Positions 17,727 through 26,425 of a stretch of 64,000 nt of DNA are shown here, one piece after another. This stretch comes from Actinotalea soli (GTDB taxonomy: Bacteria; Actinomycetota; Actinomycetes; Actinomycetales; Cellulomonadaceae): positions 62,001 to 126,000 of the forward strand of contig NZ_JAGEMK010000007.1 of the NCBI RefSeq assembly GCF_017565425.1, read 5' to 3'. Under the pieces are notes generated by a model. It was not told the origin of the DNA and searched no databases. It saw nothing but the letters and a program-made list of their open reading frames with translations. The stretch's first letter is position 1. The number at the start of each line of letters is the position of its first letter. The position numbers and the translations under genes were made by a program.

Positions 17727-19046
17727 TCACAGCTGGGGCTCGATGTCCCGCTCGACGACCGTGCGGGTCTCCTCGTCGAGCTCGGTGAACACCGTCTCGA
17801 CGTCCTCGCCACCGGTGGTGATCCGGTCCAGGGCCGCACCGATGCGCGCGCCGCCACCGGGGACGAAGACGCGGGCGTAGTCCTGCGGGGAGGTCAGCTC
17901 GAGCTGCTCGAGGGCCGTCCGGGCGTTGGGGTTCTCCTCCAGGAAGGCGAGCGTCTCCTCCGTCTCGAGGGCGGCCTTCTGCACGGGCATGTAGCCCGTG
18001 GCCTGGGTGAAGGTGACGGTGTTCTCGGTGTTGGTGAAGAACGCGATGAACTCCATGGCGGCCTCCTGGCGCGCCCGGTCGATGCCTGCCGGGATACCCA
18101 GCCCGGCGCCACCCGTGGTGACACCCGGCTGCGGGCCCGGGAGGAAGGCCGTGCCGAACTCGAACTCCGTGGTCTCGGTGAGGCCGCCGAGGCTGCCCGT
18201 GGACGCGAGGAGGGAGGCCGCCTGGCCAGCACCGAACTGGTTGTTCGGGTCGTTCGAGATGGCGAGGTTGCCGGTCTCGACCTGGTCCTGCAGGAACTCT
18301 CCGGCGGCGATCGACCCGTCGGTGGTGAAGGTGGGCTCCCACTCGTCCGAGTACGCCCCGCCGAAGGTCCAGATCATGCCCTGGAAGAGCCAGTCGAGGT
18401 AGGCGCTGCCGTCCGGTGCCACGAGCGGCGCGACGTCGGGGTTCGCCTCCTGGAGGTCGGCGCCCCACTCGGCGAACTCGTCCCAGGTCTCAGGACCGCG
18501 GTCGGGCAGGCCAGCGGCCTCCCACATGTCCTTGTTGTAGTAGAAGAGCGGCGTCGACCGCGAGTACGGCAGGGCGTAGTGGGCGTCGTCGAAGGCGTAG
18601 TCCTCGCGGAGCGAGTCCACGTAGCCCTCCGAGTCCACGCCGACGGTCTCCCACAGCTCGTCCATCGGGGCGAGGGCGTCGGTCAGCGCGAAGTTGAACC
18701 AGGTCACGTCGGAGACGATGACGACGTCGGGCAGGTCCCCGCCGGCCAGCGCGGCGTTGAGCCGCTGGGCGACCTCCTCGTAGTCGGCGCCCGCGCTGAC
18801 CAGGTTGACCTCGATCCCGTGCTCGGCCTCGTAGGCCGCGATGAGCTCCTCCTCGACCTCCTTGGACCCGCCCGGGTGGTTGGACCAGAAGGTCAGGGAC
18901 TCGACCTCGTTCGCGTCGGCCGTGGTTCCCGCCGCGGGGGCCTCGTCGGTGTCGACCGACCCGGTCCCCGCGCAGGCGGCGAGCAGCGTCAGGGCGAGGC
19001 CTCCGACGACGAGCCGCGAGGCGGTCCGGCGGTTCAGTGCGTTCAT
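17727..19046 (-). CDS. Extracellular sugar-binding lipoprotein (ABC importer 1)
   Basis: 439 residues. A lipoprotein signal peptide (basic start, VVGGLALTLLAACAG lipobox with Cys about 25) is followed by a family 1 solute-binding fold (VESLTFWSNHPGG, GGDLPDVVIVSD, YYNKDMWEAAGLP). It captures an oligo- or monosaccharide at the cell surface and delivers it to the permeases at 19126-20981. The ATG at 19046 is preceded by AGGAG nine bases upstream. The sugar cannot be told from sequence; the adjacent beta-galactosidase points to galactosides. Confidence 0.92.
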   Translation of the reverse strand: MNALNRRTASRLVVGGLALTLLAACAGTGSVDTDEAPAAGTTADANEVESLTFWSNHPGGSKEVEEELIAAYEAEHGIEVNLVSAGADYEEVAQRLNAALAGGDLPDVVIVSDVTWFNFALTDALAPMDELWETVGVDSEGYVDSLREDYAFDDAHYALPYSRSTPLFYYNKDMWEAAGLPDRGPETWDEFAEWGADLQEANPDVAPLVAPDGSAYLDWLFQGMIWTFGGAYSDEWEPTFTTDGSIAAGEFLQDQVETGNLAISNDPNNQFGAGQAASLLASTGSLGGLTETTEFEFGTAFLPGPQPGVTTGGAGLGIPAGIDRARQEAAMEFIAFFTNTENTVTFTQATGYMPVQKAALETEETLAFLEENPNARTALEQLELTSPQDYARVFVPGGGARIGAALDRITTGGEDVETVFTELDEETRTVVERDIEPQL

Positions 19047-19125
19047 GCGAGTGTGCTCCTGTGTCGTGGTCGTGCATGGGTGGGACAGATGGGGGAACGT
19101 CGGTTCGGGGGCGTCGCCGCCGGGG

Positions 19126-19977
19126 TCATCCCTTGACCGCACCGGCCGTGAGGCCCTTGATCATGTGGCGCTGGAGGAGGAGGAAGACCACGAGGATCGG
19201 CACCATGGTCAGCACCGTCCCGGCCATGACGGGGCCCCAGTTGGTCAGGCCCTCGGCGTCCTGCAGCTGGGTCAGCCCCACCGGCAGCGGGGCCACCGAC
19301 GAGTCGTCGGCGATGAGCAGCGGCCACAGGTACTGGTTCCACTCGTTGACCACGGTGATCAAGGTGAAGGCGATCAGGGTCGGCCAGGACATCGGCAGCA
19401 CCACGCGGACGAGCGTGCGGATGGGGCCGGCGGCGTCCATCTCGGCGGCCTCGAGCACCTCGCTCGGCAGGGAGAGGAAGTGGTTGCGCATCAGGAAGGT
19501 GCCGAAGGCCACGCCGGCGAGCGGCACGATGATCCCGGTGAAGCTGTTGCGCCAGCCGAGGCTGGAGACCAGGGCGTAGTTGCTGATCATCGTGATCTGG
19601 CTGGGCACCATGAGGGCCGCGATGATGAACATCAGCACGACCCCGCGTCCGGGGAACCGCAGGAAGGCCAGCGCGTAGGCCGACAGCACCCCGAGCACCA
19701 CCTGCACCGCGGTGAGCATGACGGTGATGATGATCGAGTTGCGCAGGTAGTCGAGGAAGTCGACACCGGTGCGCACGGTGCTGAAGTTCTCGGCGGTCAC
19801 CGGGTCGGGCAGCCAGGTCACCGGGACGGTGTAGATGTCGGGCCGCTCCTTGAGGGCCGCGGCGAGGATCCAGTAGAGCGGCAGCGCCACGACCAGGATG
19901 ACGATCAGCATGCCGAGGTACCCGCCGGCGGCGCGCAGGGCACCGGAGCGCTCGTGCGGGGCGAGGGTGGCGGTCAC
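19126..19977 (-). CDS. Sugar ABC permease, MalG type (importer 1)
   Basis: 283 residues with six membrane segments and the cytoplasmic EAA loop EAAEMDAAGPIRTLVRVVLP, which docks on the ATPase. GTG at 19977 overlaps the stop of the MalF-type permease (GTGA), so translation is coupled. A longer open frame upstream of this GTG lies antiphase over the MalF gene and is not used. Confidence 0.93.
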   Translation of the reverse strand: MTATLAPHERSGALRAAGGYLGMLIVILVVALPLYWILAAALKERPDIYTVPVTWLPDPVTAENFSTVRTGVDFLDYLRNSIIITVMLTAVQVVLGVLSAYALAFLRFPGRGVVLMFIIAALMVPSQITMISNYALVSSLGWRNSFTGIIVPLAGVAFGTFLMRNHFLSLPSEVLEAAEMDAAGPIRTLVRVVLPMSWPTLIAFTLITVVNEWNQYLWPLLIADDSSVAPLPVGLTQLQDAEGLTNWGPVMAGTVLTMVPILVVFLLLQRHMIKGLTAGAVKG

Positions 19978-20981
19978 TTCTGGCGCCCCCGCTCCATGAG
20001 GAAGACCTGGGCCAGGGTGATGAGCAGGAGGGCCACGAACATGATCGAGGCGACGGTCGCGCCATAGCCCGCGCGAAGGTTCACGAAGGTCTCCTGGTAG
20101 ATCTGGTAGACCATCGTCGTCGTCCCGTCGCCGAGCGGTCCGCCCCGGGTCATCGTGTGGATCACGTCGAAGACCTGGAAGCTGTTGAGCAGCACCGTGA
20201 TGAGCAGGAAGAAGGTCGCGGGACGCAGCTGGGGCCAGGTGACGCGGCGGAACTTGGTCCAGGTCGAGGCCGCGTCGATCTCGGCGGCCTCGTCGAGCTC
20301 GGCCCGGCGCCCCTGGAGGGCCGCGAGGTAGATGACGAAGGTGTAGCCCAGGTTCTTCCACACGTAGGTGGTGGTCACCATGAACAGCGCCCACCGGGGG
20401 TCCTGGTAGAAGGACGGGGCGTCGATCCCCAGGCGACCGAGGACGTCCTGGACGAGGCCGAAGGTCGGGTCGAAGACGAACTGGAAGGCGACCCCGACGG
20501 CGGCCCCCGCGAGCACGAAGGGGGCGAAGACCAGGGACCGCACCGCGTTGCGCCCGACGAGCTTCTGGTCGAGGAGCAGGGCGAGCGCGAGGCCCAGGAC
20601 CATCGAGCCGACCACCGCGGCCCCCGTGAAGACCACCGTGTTCCACAGCACCGTCTGGCTGCTCGAGCTGGTGAACCACTCGACGTAGTTGTCGAAGCCG
20701 ATGTACTGGGCGGTCGGCGAGGCGATGTTCCAGCTCGTGAAGGACAGCCGGAAGTTGTCGAGCAGCGGGCGGTAGGTGAACACGCCCAGCAGCACGAGGT
20801 TCGGGAAGAGGAAGGCGAGGGCCAGGAGCACCTCGCGGCGGCGGTAGCGCTGCCCGCGGGTGGTCACCACCCGAGCCCCCGAGCCGGGTGGTGGGGCGGT
20901 CAGGGCCGCCACGGGGCGGTCCTCGGTCCTGGCGTCTGCGGTCACGTGGAGTGACTCTGCAGGCGTCAGGTGAGCCCGCAC
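19974..20981 (-). CDS. Sugar ABC permease, MalF type (importer 1)
   Basis: 335 residues with six to seven membrane segments and the EAA loop DEAAEIDAASTWTKFRRVTWP. First gene of the importer 1 operon. GTG 20981 and GTG 20945 are both possible starts and neither has a clear SD; the first membrane helix begins about 48 residues in from 20981. A long palindrome (21053-21106) separates it from the upstream beta-galactosidase. Confidence 0.9.
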   Translation of the reverse strand: MRAHLTPAESLHVTADARTEDRPVAALTAPPPGSGARVVTTRGQRYRRREVLLALAFLFPNLVLLGVFTYRPLLDNFRLSFTSWNIASPTAQYIGFDNYVEWFTSSSSQTVLWNTVVFTGAAVVGSMVLGLALALLLDQKLVGRNAVRSLVFAPFVLAGAAVGVAFQFVFDPTFGLVQDVLGRLGIDAPSFYQDPRWALFMVTTTYVWKNLGYTFVIYLAALQGRRAELDEAAEIDAASTWTKFRRVTWPQLRPATFFLLITVLLNSFQVFDVIHTMTRGGPLGDGTTTMVYQIYQETFVNLRAGYGATVASIMFVALLLITLAQVFLMERGRQK

Positions 20982-21052
20982 CCAACAAGATCAGCAGCCC
21001 AGGTGAACCACGGGTGAAATCGCGTCCTCCACCCTCTCCGGCCCCCACCCCG

Positions 21053-21106
21053 CTCTCGTGTCAGAACCTCGGATACCCAGGGGTATCCGAGGTTCTGACA
21101 CGAGAG
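21053..21106. terminator. 26-bp perfect inverted repeat, likely terminator
   Basis: Arms 21053-21078 and 21081-21106 are exact reverse complements around a 2-nt centre. Pairing can extend another 7 bp (CCCCACC/GGTGGGG) past a 3-nt bulge. It begins 8 nt beyond the stop of the beta-galactosidase gene on the minus strand and lies 72 bp before the MalF-type gene. It probably terminates the upstream operon; an operator or a mobile repeat copy are alternatives. No T-tract is visible. Confidence 0.7.
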
Positions 21107-21113
21107 GGTGGGG

Positions 21114-22865
21114 TCAGACGTCGACGGGGCCGAGGTCAGGGGCCTCGACGAAGCGTGCGGTGCCGGTGCTCGCGGCGTGCAGCTCGAGGACCACGAGCTC
21201 GTTCTGCACCCGCACCACGGGCCCCGGCACGTAGAGGGTGCGCGTCGGCCCCGCTGCGGAGTAGCGGCCCAGCAGGGTCCCGTTGACCCACACGAGCCCC
21301 TTGGTGAACCCGTCCAGCCGCAGGAAGTGGTCCCGCCCCGCGAGGGAGACGAAGGAACCGGCACGCAGCACCGGACCGGGGACGGGGGCCTCGGGGTCGA
21401 CCGCGACGGCTCCGGCGAGGTGGGACACGAGGTCCTCGGCATCGAGGGGCAAGGCCCCGGCCTGCCACCCGGTGAGCTCGCGGGTCGCGGTGCGCGCCGG
21501 GCCGATGAGCCCCTTGGCCTCGCCCAGCCTCGGGCCGTAGTTCACCCTGCCCTCGTTCTCGAGCACCAGGGTCAGCTCCCCCGCGCGCGGGGGCAGCGGG
21601 ACCGAGCGCACCCCGTCGCGCCTGCTCAGCAGGCCGACCACCTCGCCGTCGTGCAGCACCAGGGCCCTGTCCCGCACCTCCGCGACGGTGAGGACCCGGT
21701 CCTCGGCCTCGACACGGGTGCGGTAGACGGTGAACCCCGACCACTGGCCCATCTCGTCGGTGGTGGGCAGGTGGTCCCAGCCTGCCAGCCGCTCGGGCAG
21801 CAGGCCGCTCAGCGGGACCTGGCGATCGAGGGCCACCTCGAGCACGGGGCCCGCAGGGGAGGCCGCCGGGAGGTCCTCGGGGACCGGCGCGTGCCGCCCG
21901 AGGGCCTCCCGCATCGCGTGGTACTTGGGCGTCACCGCCCCGTGCTCGGCGAGCGGCGCGTCGTAGTCGTACGAGGTCGTGATGGGCAGGAACCAGCCCT
22001 TGTCGTTCGCCCCGTTGGTGAGGCCCAGGTTGGTGCCGCCGTGGAACATGTAGAGGTTGACCGACGCGCCGGTCGAGAGCAGGGCGTCCAGGTCGGTGGC
22101 GTTCGCCTCGGGGGCGGCCACGTGGTGCGGCAGCCCCCAGGAGTCGAACCAGCCGTTCCAGTACTCCATGCACATCAGCGGGCCGGTCGGCTGGTGCCGG
22201 CGCAGGGTCGCGAGGCGCTCGGGGCTGCGCGAGCCGAAGGTCGCCGTGCGGTGCAGCTCGGGCAGGCCGCCCCGCTCGAGCATCCCGTCGTTCGCCTGGT
22301 CGCAGGTGATGAGCGGGACGGTGATGCCGTGCTCGCGGGTCAGGTCGACCAGGGCGCGCAGGTAGTCCTTGTCGTCGCCGTAGGCGCCGTACTCGTTCTC
22401 GACCTGCACGAGGATCACCGGTCCGCCGTCGGCCACCTGGCGCGGGGCGACGATCGGCATGAGAGCTGCGTAGTACTCGGCGACGGCCGCCATGTAGGTG
22501 GGCTCGTGGCGGCGGATGCCGACACCCTCCTCGGCGAACAGCCAGGCGGGCAGTCCACCGTTGTCCCACTCAGCACAGATGTAGGGCCCGGGCCGCACGA
22601 TCGCGTGCATGCCCTCGGCGGCGACCAGGTCGAGGAACCGGCCCAGGTCCCGCGGGCCGGTGGTGTCGAAGACGCCGCGTTCAGGGGCGTGGAAGTTCCA
22701 CGCCACGTAGGTCTCGATCGTGTTGAGGCCCATGAGCCGCGCCTTGCGGATCCGGTCGGCCCACAGGTCCGGGTGCACCCGGAAGTAGTGCAGGGCACCG
22801 GAGAGCACCTGGCGGGGCTCGCCGTCGAGCAGGAAGTCGTGCTCACCGATCTCGAAGGTCGGCAT
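21114..22865 (-). CDS. Beta-galactosidase, glycoside hydrolase family 35
   Basis: 583 residues. The GH35 signature GGPVILVQVENEYGAYG holds the acid/base Glu, and the nucleophile Glu is in LMCMEYWNGWFDSWG; the start GEPRQVLSGALHYFRVHPDLW is also diagnostic. The C-terminus carries jelly-roll domains (FLRLDGFTKGLVWVNGTLLG). No signal peptide is seen, so it should act on imported galactosides in the cytoplasm. ATG at 22865 has GAGGAG six bases upstream. It lies between the two importer gene sets, downstream of importer 2 and separated from it by a G14/C19 tract. Confidence 0.95.
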   Translation of the reverse strand: MPTFEIGEHDFLLDGEPRQVLSGALHYFRVHPDLWADRIRKARLMGLNTIETYVAWNFHAPERGVFDTTGPRDLGRFLDLVAAEGMHAIVRPGPYICAEWDNGGLPAWLFAEEGVGIRRHEPTYMAAVAEYYAALMPIVAPRQVADGGPVILVQVENEYGAYGDDKDYLRALVDLTREHGITVPLITCDQANDGMLERGGLPELHRTATFGSRSPERLATLRRHQPTGPLMCMEYWNGWFDSWGLPHHVAAPEANATDLDALLSTGASVNLYMFHGGTNLGLTNGANDKGWFLPITTSYDYDAPLAEHGAVTPKYHAMREALGRHAPVPEDLPAASPAGPVLEVALDRQVPLSGLLPERLAGWDHLPTTDEMGQWSGFTVYRTRVEAEDRVLTVAEVRDRALVLHDGEVVGLLSRRDGVRSVPLPPRAGELTLVLENEGRVNYGPRLGEAKGLIGPARTATRELTGWQAGALPLDAEDLVSHLAGAVAVDPEAPVPGPVLRAGSFVSLAGRDHFLRLDGFTKGLVWVNGTLLGRYSAAGPTRTLYVPGPVVRVQNELVVLELHAASTGTARFVEAPDLGPVDV

Positions 22866-22899
22866 GGGTCTCCTCAGGGGCGGGGGCGATGCGCGGGGC

Positions 22900-22934
22900 G
22901 GGGGGGGGGGGGGCGCCCCCCCCCCCCCCCCCCC
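22900..22934. repeat. Homopolymer palindrome G14-CG-C19
   Basis: Positions 22900-22913 are 14 G, then CG, then 19 C (22916-22934). The tract lies in the 79-bp gap between the importer 2 binding-protein gene and the beta-galactosidase gene. It could fold as a GC hairpin, act as a slippage-prone expression switch, or be an assembly error in a homopolymer. Confidence 0.8.
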
Positions 22935-22944
22935 GTCCGGACGG

Positions 22945-24276
22945 TCAGTCGACGGTGAAGCCCTGGTCGTTGCCGTAGGTGATCGAGGCCTCCTGCCAGG
23001 TGGCCAGGCCCTCGGTCAGCGACGTGCCCGAGACGTAGGCCTGCCCCACGGTGTCGTTGAAGATGCTGTTGGCGTAGACCTGGAAGGGCAGGTACTGCCA
23101 GCCCTCGACGACGTCGGCAGCGGACTGGGCGAGGACCTCGTTGATCTTCTGGCCGCCGAAGTACTCGTACTCGCGCTCGAGGAACTCCTCGGACTCCAGG
23201 TCGGCCGTGGTGGCCGGGAAGCCACCGCCGTCGAGGCGGATCTGCACGCCGTCGCCGTGCGCGGCGAACTCGAGGAAGTCGTACGCGAGGGCCGCGTTGT
23301 TGTTCTCCCCGCCCTCGAGCACGGACATCGCCGACCCGCCGTTCTCAGCCGTGGCCTGCTCGCCCTCGGTCCACTGCGGCATGGGGGCGACCCGCCAGTC
23401 CCCCGAGGCGTCGGGAACCCCGGACTCGAAGTTCCCGGGCATCCACGCTCCGATGGTGAGGGTCGCGATCGTGCCGTTGCCCAGGCCCTGGTACCACTCG
23501 TCGCTCCAGGAGCTGATCGGGGCGACCAGCTCCTCGTCGACGAGCTGCTGCCAGGTCTCGGCGAAGGCCTGCGAGCCCTCGTCCGTGAAGTCGATCGTCA
23601 CGTCGGTGCCGTCCACCGTGTACGGCGTCCCGCCGGCCTGCCAGATCATCGAGGTGGTGAAGCCGGCGTCACCCGTGTCGTTGGTGATGGACACGGCCGG
23701 GTCGGCCTCGTTCAGCGCGCGGGCCGCCTCGACGTACTCGTCCCACGTGGTCGGGACCTCGACGCCGTGCTCGTCGAAGACCGCGGCGTTGTAGAACAGG
23801 GCCATGGGGCCTGAGTCGAGGGGCAGGCCGTAGATGCCCTCCCCCTGCGAGACCGCGGTCCACGGACCCGGGGTGAAGGCCCCGTCCAGCTCGGCGGCGC
23901 CGAGGTCGCTGAGGTCGGTCAGGGCCTCACCGATCGAGAACTGGGGCAGCGCGTAGTACTCGACCTGCGCGAGGTCGGGGATGCCCGAGCCCGCCGCGAT
24001 GGCGTTCTGCAGGGCCGTGTACTGGTCGTTGCCGGTCCCTGCGTTGACGATGTCGATCGTCACCTCCGGGTTGGCCTCCATGTAGGCCTCGGCGATGGGC
24101 TCGACCGTCGGGTCCCAGGCCCAGACCGTCAGCTCGCCGCCCTCCTCGGCAGCGGCCTCGGGGTCGGTGTCGCTCGAGCCGCCTCCGCAGGCGGTGAGGG
24201 TCAGGGCCAGGGCACCGACCACGGCGGTGCCGCGCAGGGCGGCACCTCGGGCGGTGCGTCGGGTGGTGCGGGTCAT
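22945..24276 (-). CDS. Extracellular sugar-binding lipoprotein (ABC importer 2)
   Basis: 443 residues. Lipoprotein signal peptide with lipobox LTACGG (Cys about 30) and Gly/Ser linker, then a family 1 sugar-binding fold (GELTVWAWDP, GIPDLAQVEYYALPQF, LFYNAAVFDEHGVEVPTTWDEY). Third gene of the importer 2 operon after its two permeases. ATG at 24276 is preceded by GAGAGGA. The sequence is clearly different from the importer 1 binding protein, so the two systems likely take different sugars. Confidence 0.93.
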   Translation of the reverse strand: MTRTTRRTARGAALRGTAVVGALALTLTACGGGSSDTDPEAAAEEGGELTVWAWDPTVEPIAEAYMEANPEVTIDIVNAGTGNDQYTALQNAIAAGSGIPDLAQVEYYALPQFSIGEALTDLSDLGAAELDGAFTPGPWTAVSQGEGIYGLPLDSGPMALFYNAAVFDEHGVEVPTTWDEYVEAARALNEADPAVSITNDTGDAGFTTSMIWQAGGTPYTVDGTDVTIDFTDEGSQAFAETWQQLVDEELVAPISSWSDEWYQGLGNGTIATLTIGAWMPGNFESGVPDASGDWRVAPMPQWTEGEQATAENGGSAMSVLEGGENNNAALAYDFLEFAAHGDGVQIRLDGGGFPATTADLESEEFLEREYEYFGGQKINEVLAQSAADVVEGWQYLPFQVYANSIFNDTVGQAYVSGTSLTEGLATWQEASITYGNDQGFTVD

Positions 24277-24311
24277 CAGTGGTCCTCTCACGTCGTCGTG
24301 GGTCGGGGACA

Positions 24312-24328
24312 GCGGGACTCGGTCCCGC
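24312..24328 (-). other. Small intercistronic hairpin
   Basis: GCGGGAC-TCG-GTCCCGC, a 7-bp stem with a 3-nt loop, between the MalG-type permease and the binding-protein gene. Such stems often protect the abundant binding-protein mRNA or lower read-through from other parts of an ABC operon. The rest of the 136-bp gap shows nothing else. Confidence 0.35.
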
Positions 24329-24412
24329 GGTGGCTCGGTCGGGGGTGGGGTTCAGGGGTGGTGGACGTCCGGACCGGGGCTCGGGCCGGGGAACAGGGGC
24401 GACGCGCGGGCG

Positions 24413-25351
24413 TCACTCCTTGACGGAGCCGGCGGCGAGGCCGGACTGCCAGTAGCGCTGCAGGAAGAGGAAGGCGATCACCAGGGGCACGATCGTCAGG
24501 ACCGAGCCGGTGATCACGAGGTTGAAGATCGCCTCGCCGCCAGCCGTGGCGGCCTGGGCGTTCCAGGCGTTGAGCCCCAGGGTCAGGGGGTACCAGTCAG
24601 GGTTCTTGAGCATGATCAGGGGCAGGAAGTAGTTGTTCCACGTCGCGACCATCGTGAAGAGCAGCACCGTGACGATGCCCGGAGCCAGCAGCGGCAGGCA
24701 GATCTGGACGAAGGTCCGGAGCTCGCTCGCGCCGTCGACGCGGGCGGCCTCGAGCAGCTCGCGAGGGATCGCCTCGGCCGCGAAGGTCCACATGAGGTAC
24801 AGACCGAAGGGAGAGATCAGCGACGGGATGATGACCGACCACGGGGTGTTGGTCAGGCCCATCTGGCTGAACATGAGGAAGGTCGGCACCGCGAGGGCCG
24901 TGCCCGGCACGGCGACCGCACCGATGACGACGGCGAAGACGCCGCGCTTGCCCGGGAAGTCGAACTTGGCCAGCCCGTACCCCCCGGCGACCGCCAGGGC
25001 CGTGGCCCCGCCCGCGCCGAGCACCACGTACAGGACGGTGTTGGCGAACCAGCGCAGGAAGATCCCGTCGTCGTAGCTGACGGTGGCAGCGATGTTGCTG
25101 AACAGCGCGAAGGAGTCCCCGAACCACAGCCCGAAGGAGGTGAACAGGTCCCCCTGGGTCTTGGTCGCGTTGATGAGCAACCAGGCCAGCGGCAGGAGCG
25201 AGTAGACGAGGACGATGCCCGTGAGCACCGTGAGCAGCGGGCTGCGGCGGGGCCGCGAGCCGCGGTGGCCCCGGCGCGGGCTCGTGGGGCGGGCCTGGCG
25301 CAGCCGCGGTCCGCGGACCGGGCGCGGGGTGGTCGGGCTCTGGGTGGTCAT
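24413..25351 (-). CDS. Sugar ABC permease, MalG type (importer 2)
   Basis: 312 residues: a basic, Pro/Arg-rich N-tail of about 38 residues, six membrane segments, and the EAA loop LEAARVDGASELRTFVQICLP. ATG at 25351 lies three bases after the stop of the MalF-type gene, so the pair is cotranscribed. Confidence 0.93.
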   Translation of the reverse strand: MTTQSPTTPRPVRGPRLRQARPTSPRRGHRGSRPRRSPLLTVLTGIVLVYSLLPLAWLLINATKTQGDLFTSFGLWFGDSFALFSNIAATVSYDDGIFLRWFANTVLYVVLGAGGATALAVAGGYGLAKFDFPGKRGVFAVVIGAVAVPGTALAVPTFLMFSQMGLTNTPWSVIIPSLISPFGLYLMWTFAAEAIPRELLEAARVDGASELRTFVQICLPLLAPGIVTVLLFTMVATWNNYFLPLIMLKNPDWYPLTLGLNAWNAQAATAGGEAIFNLVITGSVLTIVPLVIAFLFLQRYWQSGLAAGSVKE

Positions 25352-25354
25352 GGC

Positions 25355-26266
25355 TCACGCCTCCTTGCGCATGCCGCGCAGCTGGACGACGTAGGCGATC
25401 GCCATCGTGAGCAGGCCCATGATGATGGCCACGGTGGCCGAGTAGTTGTACTGCTGCCCCGAGAAGGAGAGCGAGTACGCGTACAGGTTGGGCGTGAAGT
25501 ACGTGGTGATGGCGTTCGGCGCCAGGGCCTGCAGGATGCTCGGCTCGTTGAACAGCTGGAAGCTGCCGATGATCGAGAAGATGGTCGCGATGACCAGGGC
25601 ACCGCGGATCGCCGGGATCTTGATCGCGCGGATCACCTGCCACTGCCCCGCGCCGTCGATCTCGGCGGCCTCGTACAGGGAGGTGGGGACGGTGCGCAGC
25701 GCCGCGTAGAAGATCAGCATGTTGTAGCCGACGAACTCCCAGGTCACGATGTTGCCGATCGCGGCGAGCACCAGGTCCGGGGACAGGGGGTTGGGCAGGC
25801 TGACCCCGAGGGCGTCGTTGATGTTGCCCACCAGGCCGAACCGCGTGCCGTACATGAACCCCCACATGAGGGTCGCGACGACGGCCGGGACGGCGTAGGG
25901 CAGGAAGATCGAGATGCGGAAGAAGTCCCGTCCGTACAGGCGCCCGCTGTCGATCGCGAGGGCGACGAGCAGCGCGATGCCGAGCATGATCGGCACCTGC
26001 ACGACGAGGAAGGCGCTCACGCGGCCCAACGCCGACCAGAACTGGTCGTCCTGGAGGGCGCGCTGGTAGTTCTCGAGCCCGACGAAGGTGGTGCCTCCCA
26101 CGAGCTGCGTGCGGAAGACGCTGAGCCAGATCGAGTAGATGATCGGCGCGAGGAACACCAGGGCGAAGACCGCCATGAACGGCCCGACGAAGCCCCACCC
26201 GGACCACCTGCGCGCCTGACGACGTCGCGGGGCCACCGGCGGGGTGACGGCCACGGCCTGCGCCAT
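25355..26266 (-). CDS. Sugar ABC permease, MalF type (importer 2)
   Basis: 303 residues, six membrane segments, EAA loop YEAAEIDGAGQWQVIRAIKIP. First gene of the importer 2 operon, divergent from the LacI regulator. ATG at 26266 has GGGAG eight bases upstream. The palindrome TGTTTACGTAAACA sits 49 bp before the start, so LacI repression of this operon is likely. No dedicated ATPase follows; the MalK-type gene at 16589 could serve both systems. Confidence 0.93.
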   Translation of the reverse strand: MAQAVAVTPPVAPRRRQARRWSGWGFVGPFMAVFALVFLAPIIYSIWLSVFRTQLVGGTTFVGLENYQRALQDDQFWSALGRVSAFLVVQVPIMLGIALLVALAIDSGRLYGRDFFRISIFLPYAVPAVVATLMWGFMYGTRFGLVGNINDALGVSLPNPLSPDLVLAAIGNIVTWEFVGYNMLIFYAALRTVPTSLYEAAEIDGAGQWQVIRAIKIPAIRGALVIATIFSIIGSFQLFNEPSILQALAPNAITTYFTPNLYAYSLSFSGQQYNYSATVAIIMGLLTMAIAYVVQLRGMRKEA

Positions 26267-26315
26267 GAGGAACTCCCTCGTCTCTCGGCTGTCCTGCTCG
26301 GGGGCGGCACGGTGA

Positions 26316-26329
26316 TGTTTACGTAAACA
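26316..26329 (-). promoter_or_regulatory. LacI-type operator for the importer 2 operon
   Basis: TGTTTACGTAAACA is a perfect 14-bp palindrome with the central CG typical of LacI/GalR-family sites. It lies between the divergent importer operon and lacI-type gene, immediately upstream of the importer. Confidence 0.8.
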
Positions 26330-26391
26330 CCCTGCGCACCGCGCACTCTTGCACCGCCGAGGGCGGGTGTCAAACCCCAGGTGGCGGGCGA

Positions 26392-26419
26392 TGGTGACGT
26401 GAACATCGAGCGCTATGCT
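26392..26419 (+). promoter_or_regulatory. Promoter of the LacI-type gene with embedded second operator
   Basis: A -35-like TGGTGA (26392-26397) and -10 TATGCT (26414-26419) are separated by 16 bp, and the -10 ends six bases before GTG 26426, so the transcript is probably leaderless. TGGTGACGTGAACA (26392-26405) matches 11 of 14 positions of the upstream palindrome and overlaps the -35, which suggests weaker autorepression. Confidence 0.6.
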
Positions 26420-26425
26420 GCACGG

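Noticed and set aside
22895-22940. Origin or transposon end
   Set aside because: It is a pure homopolymer tract with no target-site duplication, transposase or DnaA boxes nearby.
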